Of a stretch of DNA of 31,818 nucleotides, positions 1 through 7,729 are shown piece by piece. The DNA is from Nitrospirota bacterium (GTDB lineage: Bacteria > Nitrospirota > CAKKRA01 > 9FT-COMBO-42-15). The position numbers were made by a program, and so were the translations under genes. The stretch covers positions 1-31,818 of the forward strand of contig JAHFEP010000004.1 in the NCBI GenBank assembly GCA_023248415.1, in the 5' to 3' direction. Positions within the stretch are counted from its first letter, which is position 1. Every line of letters begins with the position of its first letter. Below the pieces are notes generated by a model. The model was given only the letters and a program-made list of their open reading frames with translations. It made no database searches and had not been told where the DNA came from.

Positions 1-1295
1 CCGTCGCCAACAACAGCAACTACATTTTTATCAGGATGGACAAGCTTTGCAGCAATTGCTCCCGGCAGGGCAATGCCCATTGCTGCATAGCCATTTGAGA
101 TTAATACAGTATTCGGCTTGTAAGTTGGGAACATCCTTGCTATCCAGAGCTTATGCGCTCCAACATCTGATATTAAAATATCATCTGGCCCTAATGCAGC
201 CCTTAAATCTGATGCAACCTTCTGCGGCTTCATTGGAAAGGAGTTGTCGCTTTTATACTCTGTAAGTTCTTTTAAGATAGTCTCCCTTAATGCAGTGTAT
301 ATCTTGAATCTCTTTTTCCCTTTCAATATGCCTGTCAGCGCCTTCAGACTGTCCTTTATTTCAGATACAATCTCTGCCTCAGGCATGTAATATTCATCTA
401 TCTCGCTCGGCACAACATCAATATGGATTATCCTCTTTTTCTTATCGCGGTTCCAGTGGGAAGGCGAGTATTCAACAAAGTCATAGCCAATGGCAATTAC
501 CACATCTGCGCGGTCAAAGCCGCACATTATCCAGTCCCGCGCCTGAAGGCCTACTGTAAAGAGTGAAAGTGGATTTCTATAATCAATAGAGCCTTTTCCC
601 ATAAAGGTATTTGTAATAGGAATCTGGAGATGCTCGGCAAATTCCTTTAGCTCCTCTGCCGCCCTTCTGCGGGTTACACCATTGCCGACTAATATAATCG
701 GGCTCTTAGCCTGCTCAATAATAGAGGCAGCCCTTTTTATTGCATCAGGATTTGGAAGGGGATATTCTATGCCGTCGCCTGTTAATGGGCTGCCGTGTGT
801 CTTTGATGCAGCTATATCCTCCGGAAGTTCAATGTGCGTTGAACCGGGTTTTTCAAGCTGTGCAATCTTAAATGCCTTTCTCACTATCTCTGGAATAACC
901 TCTGGCCTTTCAACCCGTGCATTCCATTTTGTTGCTGGCTGAAACATTTTAACAATATCTATATACTGGTGGGATTCCTTGTGCGACTTTTTTAAAGAGG
1001 TCTGGGCTGTTATTGCAACAAGCGGCGCGCGGTCTAAATATGCGTCAGCAACGCCTGTCAAAAGATTGGATGCGCCGGGGCCGAGTGTGGCAAGGCAGAC
1101 GCCGGGTCTTCCTGTCAGCCTGCCGTAGACATTTGCCATAAATGCAGCGCCCTGCTCATGCCTTGTAGGGATAAACTGTATCTTTCCCTTGCGCAGGGAC
1201 TCCATTATATAGAGGGTCTCTTCTCCCGGTATGCCAAAGATATATTCAACACCCTCTTTTTTAAGGCAGTTGACAAGCAGGTCAGATGCGAGCAT
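1..1295 (-). CDS. Acetolactate synthase-like TPP enzyme, large subunit (3' part cut by window start)
   Basis: A thiamine-diphosphate enzyme that would join two pyruvates into acetolactate. The frame opens at ATG 1295 and is still open at base 1, so the C-terminal part is missing. The N-terminal domain shows FGIPGEE, then the catalytic glutamate in TRHEQGAAF, then TLGPGASNLLTG. The visible end reaches VVAVVGDG, the start of the TPP/Mg-binding GDG motif. The stretches IGYDFVEYSPSHWN and ISNGYAAMGIALPGAIAAK resemble the catabolic AlsS-type branch more than the IlvB branch, and no regulatory-subunit gene is adjacent. It starts 12 bases after the Usp gene stop, so it is probably the third gene of that operon. 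Other decarboxylating TPP enzymes remain possible because the C-terminal FAD/TPP region is not visible. Confidence 0.85.
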   Translation of the reverse strand, partial: MLASDLLVNCLKKEGVEYIFGIPGEETLYIMESLRKGKIQFIPTRHEQGAAFMANVYGRLTGRPGVCLATLGPGASNLLTGVADAYLDRAPLVAITAQTSLKKSHKESHQYIDIVKMFQPATKWNARVERPEVIPEIVRKAFKIAQLEKPGSTHIELPEDIAASKTHGSPLTGDGIEYPLPNPDAIKRAASIIEQAKSPIILVGNGVTRRRAAEELKEFAEHLQIPITNTFMGKGSIDYRNPLSLFTVGLQARDWIMCGFDRADVVIAIGYDFVEYSPSHWNRDKKKRIIHIDVVPSEIDEYYMPEAEIVSEIKDSLKALTGILKGKKRFKIYTALRETILKELTEYKSDNSFPMKPQKVASDLRAALGPDDILISDVGAHKLWIARMFPTYKPNTVLISNGYAAMGIALPGAIAAKLVHPDKNVVAVVGD

Positions 1296-1307
1296 TGGTT
1301 TCCTCTA

Positions 1308-1727
1308 TTATTTAACAACAAGGACAGAGCATTTGGCAAGTTCTGCAATCTTCCTTGACACGCTTCCAAGCAGAAATCTTGCAATCTTTCCCTTTCCCCT
1401 GGAGCCTACAATAATGATATCAGGCTTTATCTCATTTGCAGCCAATAGTATCTCGTTTGCAGGGTCTCCCTCTCTTAAGACTGCATCTGCCTTTATCTTT
1501 AGTTTTTTTAAGGCAGATGCAGTCTCTTCTAAAAAGACCCTTGCCTTTAAAATCACTGCATCCTTAAGCAATTTAATCTCATTTTCATTCAGGTCAGCTT
1601 CAAAGGTTGTTTGCGCAACAGTAACTAAGGTAAGCTTTGCCTTGTTCTTTTTTGCAAGAGACGCCCCCTCTAAAAGTGTTTTCTTTGAATTAGGCGAGCC
1701 GTCTATGGCAATTAATACCTTTTTCAT
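1308..1727 (-). CDS. UspA-family universal stress protein
   Basis: A single-domain Usp of 139 aa, the usual length. The N-terminus KKVLIAIDGS has the conserved aspartate of the nucleotide pocket. Near the C-terminus GSRGKGKIARFLLGSVS fits the ATP-binding pattern G-x2-G-x9-G-S exactly, so this is probably an ATP-binding member. There is no membrane segment, so it is cytoplasmic. Its ATG shares one base with the stop of the upstream secreted-protein gene (TAATG), which suggests translational coupling. The acetolactate synthase-like gene follows 12 bases downstream. The family responds to starvation or energy stress; the particular role here is unknown. Confidence 0.93.
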   Translation of the reverse strand: MKKVLIAIDGSPNSKKTLLEGASLAKKNKAKLTLVTVAQTTFEADLNENEIKLLKDAVILKARVFLEETASALKKLKIKADAVLREGDPANEILLAANEIKPDIIIVGSRGKGKIARFLLGSVSRKIAELAKCSVLVVK

Positions 1728-2071
1728 TATTTCACAGTTAATTTATAGGTGTCATTTACACCGAGCTCAGTATGGCTCGCATCATTTACCCTTAGCTCAA
1801 CATTACGCTCGCCTTTAGAAAGTTTTACACCTGTGAGCTTGAATCCCTTTGGCTGTTTGACGGCCTTCTTTTCTTTTCCGTCTATCCATAGATGAACATG
1901 GTCGCCTTTTGGCCCCTTTACAAAATCATACTCTACTATAAGGGTTTCTTCCATATCTTCATACTGGCATTTTGTAATCTTAACAGATGTTGCCTCTGCA
2001 GCGAGAATTGCTGAGGTGAATAAAAACATACTGATTAAAGACAGGATTACAATAGAAACGTTTTTTTTCAT
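1727..2071 (-). CDS. Small secreted protein of unknown function
   Basis: A 114-aa protein with a clear signal peptide: KK at positions 2-3, a hydrophobic core at about 7-23, and a likely signal peptidase I site after SAILA. The mature part is about 90 aa, predicted beta-rich, with GPKGDHVHLWIDGK at about residues 53-66. That HVHLWIDG stretch resembles small periplasmic domains with a His-x-His element, so metal binding is possible but unproven. I do not recognise a named family. It is first gene of a minus-strand operon with Usp and the acetolactate synthase-like enzyme; an AGGGG ribosome site precedes the ATG. A consensus promoter lies about 170 bases upstream. Confidence 0.8.
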   Translation of the reverse strand: MKKNVSIVILSLISMFLFTSAILAAEATSVKITKCQYEDMEETLIVEYDFVKGPKGDHVHLWIDGKEKKAVKQPKGFKLTGVKLSKGERNVELRVNDASHTELGVNDTYKLTVK

Positions 2072-2113
2072 AATAAATTTCCCCTTTCGTATTTTAAATT
2101 TATTTGTGGATTT

Positions 2114-2155
2114 GCTTGCTTCTTAATTCTTATCTCTTGGTTCTTATTTCTGCTT
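2114..2155. repeat. Degenerate 7-bp tandem repeat (TCTTATT type)
   Basis: Consecutive 7-base units TCTTAAT, TCTTATC, TCTTGGT, TCTTATT begin at 2121, flanked by weaker units (GCTTGCT before, TCTGCTT after). It lies in the transcribed leader of the minus-strand operon, where it reads as purine-rich AAGAATT-like units. The unit length matches the repeats seen elsewhere in the window, with a different sequence. Confidence 0.7.
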
Positions 2156-2239
2156 TTCTCACCCCCTATCCTTTGGACGCAGGCTCTAAAGCCTTCGGCT
2201 GCCCTTTGGCACAGATTGTTATTATTATTCAATTTATGA

Positions 2240-2268
2240 ATTATAGTAAAATAGACATATTTTGTCAA
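2240..2268 (-). promoter_or_regulatory. Consensus sigma70-type promoter, secreted protein-usp-als operon
   Basis: On the minus strand TTGACA (2263-2268) is followed after 17 bases by TATAAT (2240-2245), a perfect match at both hexamers and the optimal spacing. Transcription would start near 2233 and leave a leader of about 160 bases before the ATG at 2071; that leader contains the 7-bp repeat. The -35 box is only 14 bases from the -35 box of the divergent kinase promoter. Confidence 0.8.
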
Positions 2269-2282
2269 GATTATGTTAAGTA

Positions 2283-2311
2283 TTGACAATAGATAAGGGT
2301 TTAGATATGTT
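2283..2311 (+). promoter_or_regulatory. Sigma70-type promoter for the hybrid histidine kinase
   Basis: TTGACA (2283-2288), a 17-base spacer and TATGTT (2306-2311) precede the kinase ATG at 2341. A start near 2318 gives a leader of about 23 bases containing the AAGGGG ribosome site. It is arranged divergently with the minus-strand promoter at 2240-2268. Confidence 0.7.
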
Positions 2312-2340
2312 AGTCTATAGAAAAAGGGGATAAAAGACAA

Positions 2341-4407
2341 ATGAGCAGCATTAGTGATATAAATAAAAGGGCAGAAGAAGAACTAAGCGCCCGTATCCAA
2401 CAGCAGGCAGCAGTGGCTAAATTGGGGCAGGATGCCCTGCTTGGCATTGGGCTTGATAAATTATTTGACGAAGCAGTAGCCATTACTGCAAAAACCCTTG
2501 ATGTTGAGTATTCAAAGATACTGGAACTCCTTTTAGAAGGGGATGTTTTGCTGCTTCGTTCAGGTGTAGGATGGAAGGATGGTCTGGTTGGATTTGCAAC
2601 AGTTGGCGCCGAAGTTAATTCACAGGCAGGCTATACCCTGCTTTCCAGTGAGCCTGTAATTGTAGAAAACCTTCGCACAGAAACACGGTTTAATGGGCCG
2701 CCTCTGCTTCATGACCACAACGTAGTAAGCGGTATGAGTGTTATTATCCATGGCAAAGGACGGCCTTTTGGCGTTTTAGGCGTCCATACAACCCGTCTGA
2801 GGTTTTTTACTAAGGATGATATCCATTTTCTACAGGCAGTGGCAAATGTGCTTGCCAATGCAATTGAACGCAAGCAGACAGAAGAATCACTGGCGCACAG
2901 CAAGGCTGAATTTGAGGCAATGTTTAACTTTATACCAGATGCAGTAATATTTGCAGATGTTAACAGGCGCATTGTTATGTGCAATCCGGCAGTGCAGTCA
3001 ATCCTTGGGTATACGCACGCGGAGCTTCAGGGAAAGACCACTGAAATCCTGTACGCAGAAAAATCCGACTATGAAGAGCAGGGACGGCTGCGCTATCATG
3101 TTGGGGCAACAGGGCATGGAAGACCGTACGAGATGCGGTACCGTCGTAAAGACGGCACCCTGCTTGCGGCTGAAACACATAGCTCCCCTGTGAAGGATCC
3201 GAGCGGAAAAACATTGGGGTTTGTCGCTATTTTCCGTGATTTAGCAGAACGGAAGAGGATGGAAGAGCATTTATTAAAAACCTGCAAATTAGAATCACTG
3301 GGCGTCCTTGCAGGCGGCATTGCCCACGATTTTAATAACATTCTAACTGCGATTCTGGCGAATATCTCACTTGCAAAGACATATGTCAATCCAGAAGATT
3401 TTATATATCAAAGATTATCTGAGGCAGAGAAGGCATCTATGCGCGCCAGGGATCTGACACAGCGTCTGCTTATCTTTGCCAAGGGCGGCGCCCCTGTTAA
3501 GAGGGTGGCCTCTTTAGTAGAATTGATTAAAGATTCAGCAGGCTTTGCCCTGAGAGGTTCAGATATCTTATGTGATTTTTATTTTTCAGAGAATCTCTGG
3601 TCTGCTGAGGTGGATGAGGGGCAGATAAGCCAGGTTATCCATAATATAATACTTAATGCTGTGCAGGCCATGACAGACGGCGGGGCAATTCGTGTTAATT
3701 GTGAGAACATGACAGTAAAGCACACTGAGGCGGAAAATAGCCTGCCCCTGCTGAGGGGTGATTATATTAAGATTCTCATTCAGGATAACGGTATCGGAAT
3801 CCCTGCTGAAAACCTTAAAAAGATATTTGACCCTTATTTTACAACCAAGCCAAAGGGAAGCGGCCTTGGCCTTGCCACCACCTATTCTATTATCAGGAAC
3901 CATAATGGCCATATAAGTGTGGAGTCAAAGCCGGGAGACGGAACGACTTTTTATATTTATCTTCCTGCATCACACAAGAAAATTTCTGCCAAAGAGAAAA
4001 CAGAGAAGAGCCCTCTTTTTGGCAAGGGGAAGATTCTAATAATGGATGATGAAGATATAGTTAGAGATGCAGCAGGCAGCGTACTGAAGTATATTGGATA
4101 TGAGGTAGGGGCTGCCAAAGACGGCGCTGAGGCGATTGAACTATACAAAAAAGGTATGGAATCCGGCAGGCCGTTTGATGCTGTTATAATGGACCTGACC
4201 ATCCCAGGCGGTATGGGAGGCAAAGAGGCTATTAAAAAATTGCTTGAGATAGACCCAGAAGTAAAGGCCATTGTGTCCAGCGGGTATTCTGAAGACCCTG
4301 TTATGGCTGAATTCAGAAAATATGGGTACTGCGGTGTTCTTGCCAAACCCTATGAGGCAGAACAGCTTAGCAGGGCGCTTTCCGATGTAATTAAAAATGG
4401 TAAATAA
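2341..4407 (+). CDS. Hybrid sensor histidine kinase (GAF-PAS-HisKA-HATPase-REC)
   Basis: A 688-aa cytoplasmic two-component kinase. In order: a GAF-like sensor at about 25-175, a PAS domain at about 186-305 (FIPDAVIFADVNRRIVMCNP), a dimerisation/phosphoacceptor helix with H329 in GGIAHDFNNILTAI, an ATPase domain with N439 (N box), DNGIGIP at 482-488 and GSGLGLA at 507-512, and a C-terminal receiver at about 564-685 with DD at 569-570, phosphoacceptor D618 in VIMDLT, and K669 in AKPY. HDFNN places it in the HPK4-like group. No transmembrane segment is visible, so the signal is likely intracellular (small ligand, redox or light). No separate response regulator lies next to it, so output may go through a distant partner or another receiver. 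Confidence 0.95.
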   Translation: MSSISDINKRAEEELSARIQQQAAVAKLGQDALLGIGLDKLFDEAVAITAKTLDVEYSKILELLLEGDVLLLRSGVGWKDGLVGFATVGAEVNSQAGYTLLSSEPVIVENLRTETRFNGPPLLHDHNVVSGMSVIIHGKGRPFGVLGVHTTRLRFFTKDDIHFLQAVANVLANAIERKQTEESLAHSKAEFEAMFNFIPDAVIFADVNRRIVMCNPAVQSILGYTHAELQGKTTEILYAEKSDYEEQGRLRYHVGATGHGRPYEMRYRRKDGTLLAAETHSSPVKDPSGKTLGFVAIFRDLAERKRMEEHLLKTCKLESLGVLAGGIAHDFNNILTAILANISLAKTYVNPEDFIYQRLSEAEKASMRARDLTQRLLIFAKGGAPVKRVASLVELIKDSAGFALRGSDILCDFYFSENLWSAEVDEGQISQVIHNIILNAVQAMTDGGAIRVNCENMTVKHTEAENSLPLLRGDYIKILIQDNGIGIPAENLKKIFDPYFTTKPKGSGLGLATTYSIIRNHNGHISVESKPGDGTTFYIYLPASHKKISAKEKTEKSPLFGKGKILIMDDEDIVRDAAGSVLKYIGYEVGAAKDGAEAIELYKKGMESGRPFDAVIMDLTIPGGMGGKEAIKKLLEIDPEVKAIVSSGYSEDPVMAEFRKYGYCGVLAKPYEAEQLSRALSDVIKNGK

Positions 4408-4436
4408 GGGCTAAAGGCAAAAAAAATATTTTTATG

Positions 4437-4466
4437 TTGACAAGCAGGCAAATTTGATATTAGAAT
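4437..4466 (+). promoter_or_regulatory. Sigma70-type promoter of secG
   Basis: TTGACA (4437-4442), an 18-base spacer and TAGAAT (4461-4466) lie in the gap between the kinase and secG. A GGGAGG ribosome site (4481-4486) precedes the secG ATG at 4498. A fragment of a 7-bp repeat (AAGGGCT AAAGGCA) sits just upstream, after the kinase stop. Confidence 0.65.
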
Positions 4467-4497
4467 TAGACTATTTTCAGGGGAGGTATTCAATAGA

Positions 4498-4827
4498 ATG
4501 ACAACATTGCTGGTTATAGTGCATGTAGTAGTGAGTATTATAATGATACTAATCGTTCTGCTTCAGACAGGCAAAGGTTCTGATGTCGGAGCGGCGTTTG
4601 GCGGTTCAAGCCAGACCATATTCGGGAGCAGGGGGGCAGGGACATTCTTAAGCAGGCTTACAACTATTGCTGCTGTTGTATTTATGCTGACATCTTTAAG
4701 CCTTGCATACCTATCAAAGGAGCAGGGTGGCTCATCAGTGGTTGATAAGGTAAAGCAGGAAAAGACAGCGCCGGTTCAGCAGCCTGTTGAACAGGCGGCA
4801 GATAAAAAGGATATTGACAAGAAATAA
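4498..4827 (+). CDS. secG: Protein translocase subunit SecG
   Basis: A small inner-membrane subunit of the SecYEG channel that assists preprotein translocation. Two hydrophobic helices at about 4-23 and 53-73 flank the conserved loop LLQTGKGSDVGAAFGG followed by SSQTIFGSRG, the SecG signature. Length 109 aa is typical. The C-terminal 30 residues form a charged tail rich in K, Q and A. In many genomes secG follows tpiA and precedes a leucine tRNA; here it stands alone with its own promoter between a kinase gene and rho. Confidence 0.95.
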   Translation: MTTLLVIVHVVVSIIMILIVLLQTGKGSDVGAAFGGSSQTIFGSRGAGTFLSRLTTIAAVVFMLTSLSLAYLSKEQGGSSVVDKVKQEKTAPVQQPVEQAADKKDIDKK

Positions 4828-5126
4828 ATTATATTGTATACTAATAATTGTTATTAAGGTGTTCCTTCTAAATATAATTCAACAAGCCTTAAATTAAAAA
4901 CAAAATAAGAAAATAAAGGGTGCCTTCTGTACATTGTCACAATCCTTTTGGAAAAACCTATTAAAAAGGCATGGTGAGCATTGAGGTATAAAATTCCATT
5001 TGCGCCAGCCTCTTAGTTTTCACATCTAAAAGAATTCCAATGAAGGTAGGTATAATAATCAATATATGAAGCAAATATTAAAAACAAGGAGATACTAAGG
5101 TATCTAATTTTTAGGAGTATAATTTT
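4828..5126. other. 299-base intergenic region, probable rho leader
   Basis: No open frame, RNA gene or strong terminator was recognised. The stretch is AT-rich. TATAAT at 5051-5056 has only a poor -35 candidate upstream, so the rho promoter is unresolved. A ribosome site GGAG (5114-5117) serves rho. Many bacteria regulate rho by premature termination in a long leader; this gap could hold such a leader, but nothing in it proves this. Confidence 0.4.
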
Positions 5127-6374
5127 ATGAATTTAGTTGATTTAAAAGAAAAGAATATTGAAGAGTTGACACAAGTGGCAAAGGAGCTTAAGGTTGAGGG
5201 CGCTGCCAGCCTGAGGAGGCAGGAGCTTATCTTTGCCATACTCCAGGCCCAGAGCGATAAGAACGGCGTTATATATGGCGAGGGTGTTCTTGAGACCCTG
5301 CCGGACGGCTTCGGATTCCTTAGGGCGCCTGATTATAATTATCTGCCGGGTCCTGATGATATATATGTCTCACCGTCTCAGATAAGGCGATTCAACATGA
5401 GGACAGGCGATACAGTATCAGGCCAGATAAGGCCGCCAAAGGAAAGCGAGCGCTATTTCGCACTTTTAAAGGTTGAAAAGATAAACTTTGAAGACCCGGA
5501 GATTGCAAGGGATAAGATATTATTTGACAACCTTACCCCGATATTTCCTGATGAAAAACTGAAATTGGAATATGACCAGAAGGATATGTCCACTAGGGTA
5601 ATGGAGCTTATTACGCCTATAGGCAAGGGGCAGAGGGGACTTATTGTTGCGCCGCCAAGGACAGGCAAGACCATGCTTCTTCAGTCTATAGCAAAAGCTA
5701 TCGCAAAGAACCATCCTGAGATAGCCCTTATTGTTCTTCTCATAGATGAGCGTCCGGAAGAGGTTACTGATATGCAGCGCCAGGTAAAGGGAGAGGTTGT
5801 AAGCTCTACCTTTGACGAGCCTGCACAGCGGCATGTTCAGGTATCTGAGATGGTGATTGAAAAGGCAAAGAGGCTTGTTGAGCATAATAAAGATGTTGTA
5901 ATACTTTTAGACAGCATTACGCGCCTTGCCCGTGCGTATAATATGATTGTTCCTCCGAGCGGCAAGGTGCTCTCAGGCGGTGTTGATGCAAATGCGCTTC
6001 AGAGGCCCAAGAGGTTTTTTGGCGCTGCAAGAAATATTGAAAAGGGAGGCAGCCTTACGATTATTGCCACTGCGCTTGTTGATACAGGCAGCAGGATGGA
6101 TGATGTTATCTTTGAAGAGTTTAAAGGAACAGGCAATATGGAGCTCCATCTTGACAGGAAGCTCGTTGATAAGAGGGTGTTCCCGGCAATTGATATGAAT
6201 TCTTCTGGAACGAGAAAAGAAGAGCTGCTTGTAGATAAGGAAGTTCTGAACAAGATGTGGATACTCAGAAAGGTTCTGAATCCGCTTAGCACTGTAGAGA
6301 GCATGGAATTCCTGCTTGATAAGATGAAGGGGACTAAGAGCAATAAGGATTTCCTTGACATGATGAACAGGTAA
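5127..6374 (+). CDS. rho: Transcription termination factor Rho
   Basis: A hexameric RNA-dependent ATPase/helicase that ends transcription of untranslated RNA. Residues 1-45 form the helical N-terminal domain (LVDLKEKNIEELTQVAKEL). Residues about 49-115 form the cold-shock-like RNA-binding domain (GEGVLETLPDGFGFLR). The ATPase domain has the P-loop APPRTGKT with K181, LIDERPEEVTDM, and VILLDSITRLARAYN (Walker B region). VPPSGKVLSGGVDANAL contains the Q/R-loop region. At 415 aa it is a standard-size Rho without the long insertion of Actinobacteria. A GGAG site lies nine bases before the ATG. rpmE follows 52 bases downstream, a common pairing. Confidence 0.98.
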   Translation: MNLVDLKEKNIEELTQVAKELKVEGAASLRRQELIFAILQAQSDKNGVIYGEGVLETLPDGFGFLRAPDYNYLPGPDDIYVSPSQIRRFNMRTGDTVSGQIRPPKESERYFALLKVEKINFEDPEIARDKILFDNLTPIFPDEKLKLEYDQKDMSTRVMELITPIGKGQRGLIVAPPRTGKTMLLQSIAKAIAKNHPEIALIVLLIDERPEEVTDMQRQVKGEVVSSTFDEPAQRHVQVSEMVIEKAKRLVEHNKDVVILLDSITRLARAYNMIVPPSGKVLSGGVDANALQRPKRFFGAARNIEKGGSLTIIATALVDTGSRMDDVIFEEFKGTGNMELHLDRKLVDKRVFPAIDMNSSGTRKEELLVDKEVLNKMWILRKVLNPLSTVESMEFLLDKMKGTKSNKDFLDMMNR

Positions 6375-6426
6375 AAATAGGTTGCGCCCTATTCATTAGG
6401 GCATTATTAATTTTTAGGAGGAAATA

Positions 6427-6690
6427 ATGAAGCCGGATATACACCCATCATACATTGAAACAGCGATTATCTGCGCCTGCGGTTCGGTTGTAAAGACAAG
6501 GTCAACAATAAAAGACCTTAAGGTGGATATATGCTCTGCATGCCACCCGTTATTTACAGGCACACAGAAGATCGTTGACACCGAAGGCCGCGTAGAAAGG
6601 TTTAAGAAGAGGTATCAGAAGGTAGAAAAGAAAGAGGAAAAGCCTGCGGTAAAGACAGCGGCCAAGGCAAAGACAAAGGGAGCAGCTTAA
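6427..6690 (+). CDS. rpmE: Ribosomal protein bL31 (zinc-binding form)
   Basis: A large-subunit protein bridging to the small subunit. Residues 1-65 are the conserved core. Four cysteines (CAC at 16-18 and CSAC at 37-40) make it the zinc-containing C+ type. After VERFKKRYQKV comes a low-complexity Lys/Ala/Glu tail that extends the protein to 87 aa, longer than the common 66-75. The AGGAGG ribosome site is strong, and the sequence TAATTTTTAGGAG upstream nearly repeats that before rho. It lies between rho and a DUF1385 gene, a widely conserved order. Confidence 0.97.
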   Translation: MKPDIHPSYIETAIICACGSVVKTRSTIKDLKVDICSACHPLFTGTQKIVDTEGRVERFKKRYQKVEKKEEKPAVKTAAKAKTKGAA

Positions 6691-6699
6691 ATTAGTTCA

Positions 6700-7584
6700 A
6701 TGAATATAGGCGGCCAGGCAGTAATAGAAGGGGTGATGATGAGGTCACCAAATGCCTTTGCAGTTGCAGTGAGAAGGCCTGACGGCCAGATAGCGGTCTG
6801 GAAGGAATCAATAAGGTTCTTTACAGGAAAGGCAGTTGTTAAATGGCCTGTTATAAGAGGCGTGCCGGCGCTTATTGATGCCCTACTGCTCGGCATAAGG
6901 GCTTTGAATTTTTCTGCAAAAGAGGCATTGGGAGAGGATGCAAAGGATAATAGTAGCAGCGGCTTTTTAATGGGCATTACCATCCTTGCTGCCTTTGGCA
7001 TAGGTATATTTATATTTCTGATACTTCCGCTTTTGATTACATGGCTTCTTCAAATGCCATTTCCTGTTATTGAAAGAAGCTCCCTTGTTTTTAATGCGAT
7101 TGATGGTGTTTTAAGGGTTATTATATTTCTTGGTTATGTTATAGCCATCTCTTTTTTAAAGGATATAGAGAGGGTCTTTCAATATCATGGCGCAGAGCAT
7201 AAGGCAGTATACGCGTTTGAGGCAGGAGAGAAAGTGGATGTTGCCCATGCAAAAAAATACAGCATACTTCATCCAAGGTGCGGCACAAGCTTTTTATTAA
7301 TGGTTATGCTGGTAAGCATTGTTACATTTTCATTTATACCCAGAGAGTGGGAGCTTTTATACAAGGTATTGGCAAGGATTGTTCTGATTCCAGTAATAGC
7401 AGGCATTGCATATGAATTTATAAAGCTAAGCAGTAAAAAGATGCATCATAGATTTATAAGATATCTGATATTGCCGGGGTTATGGCTCCAGAGGCTTACA
7501 ACAAGAGAGCCTACTGATGAGCAGATAGAGGTGGCTGTAATGGCCTTAAAAGAGGCTGTAGCAATAGAGCCTGTAATTAATTAA
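6700..7584 (+). CDS. DUF1385 family membrane protein (YqhQ-like)
   Basis: A 294-aa protein of the DUF1385 family; its biochemical role is not known to me. Family signatures are strong: GGQAVIEGVMMR at 4-15, the YHGAEHKAVYAFE block at 162-174, HPRCGTSFLL at 191-200, and PGLWLQRLTTREPTD at 259-273 near the end. Hydrophobic segments at about 88-117, 127-153, 198-214 and 223-241 indicate an inner-membrane protein. The HGAEHK and HPRCG motifs carry conserved H, E and C that could bind a metal (inference). It starts nine bases after rpmE, in the conserved rpmE-DUF1385-prfA order, and ends at a clear terminator. Confidence 0.93.
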   Translation: MNIGGQAVIEGVMMRSPNAFAVAVRRPDGQIAVWKESIRFFTGKAVVKWPVIRGVPALIDALLLGIRALNFSAKEALGEDAKDNSSSGFLMGITILAAFGIGIFIFLILPLLITWLLQMPFPVIERSSLVFNAIDGVLRVIIFLGYVIAISFLKDIERVFQYHGAEHKAVYAFEAGEKVDVAHAKKYSILHPRCGTSFLLMVMLVSIVTFSFIPREWELLYKVLARIVLIPVIAGIAYEFIKLSSKKMHHRFIRYLILPGLWLQRLTTREPTDEQIEVAVMALKEAVAIEPVIN

Positions 7585-7611
7585 AACCCCGCAAACCGAG
7601 CGGGGTTTTTT
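7583..7611 (+). terminator. Rho-independent terminator after DUF1385
   Basis: CCCCGC (7587-7592) and GCGGGG (7600-7605) form a stem extended by AAAA/TTTT, followed by a run of six T. It ends the rho-rpmE-DUF1385 transcript, so prfA needs its own start site or readthrough. Confidence 0.88.
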
Positions 7612-7628
7612 ATTTGGGCGCTGTTTTA

Positions 7629-7698
7629 GTCATTCCGAGCAGAGCGAAGGAATCTCATGCGGGATTGCTTCGTCTGCCTTCGGCAGACTCGCAATGAC
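7629..7698. repeat. Dispersed 70-bp palindromic element, copy 1
   Basis: It starts GTCATTCCGAGC and ends CTCGCAATGAC, with GTCATT/AATGAC as terminal inverted repeats. Inner arms GAAGGAATCTC and GGGATTGCTTC pair imperfectly, and a distal GTCTGCC-TT-CGGCAGAC hairpin fills the loop. The same element recurs at 13408-13475 with a different loop. It lies between the DUF1385 terminator and prfA. Confidence 0.8.
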
Positions 7699-7729
7699 AG
7701 CATAGACAAACAATTAGAGGTTTTTAATT

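Noticed and set aside
1231..1818. Plus-strand open frame of 195 codons
   Set aside because: Antisense to the Usp gene, which has a complete nucleotide-binding motif; the plus frame is Ser/Phe-rich shadow sequence.
2068..2340. Minus-strand open frame of 90 codons upstream of the secreted protein gene
   Set aside because: It overlaps both divergent promoters and owes its open length to the 7-bp repeat; no ribosome site or family match.
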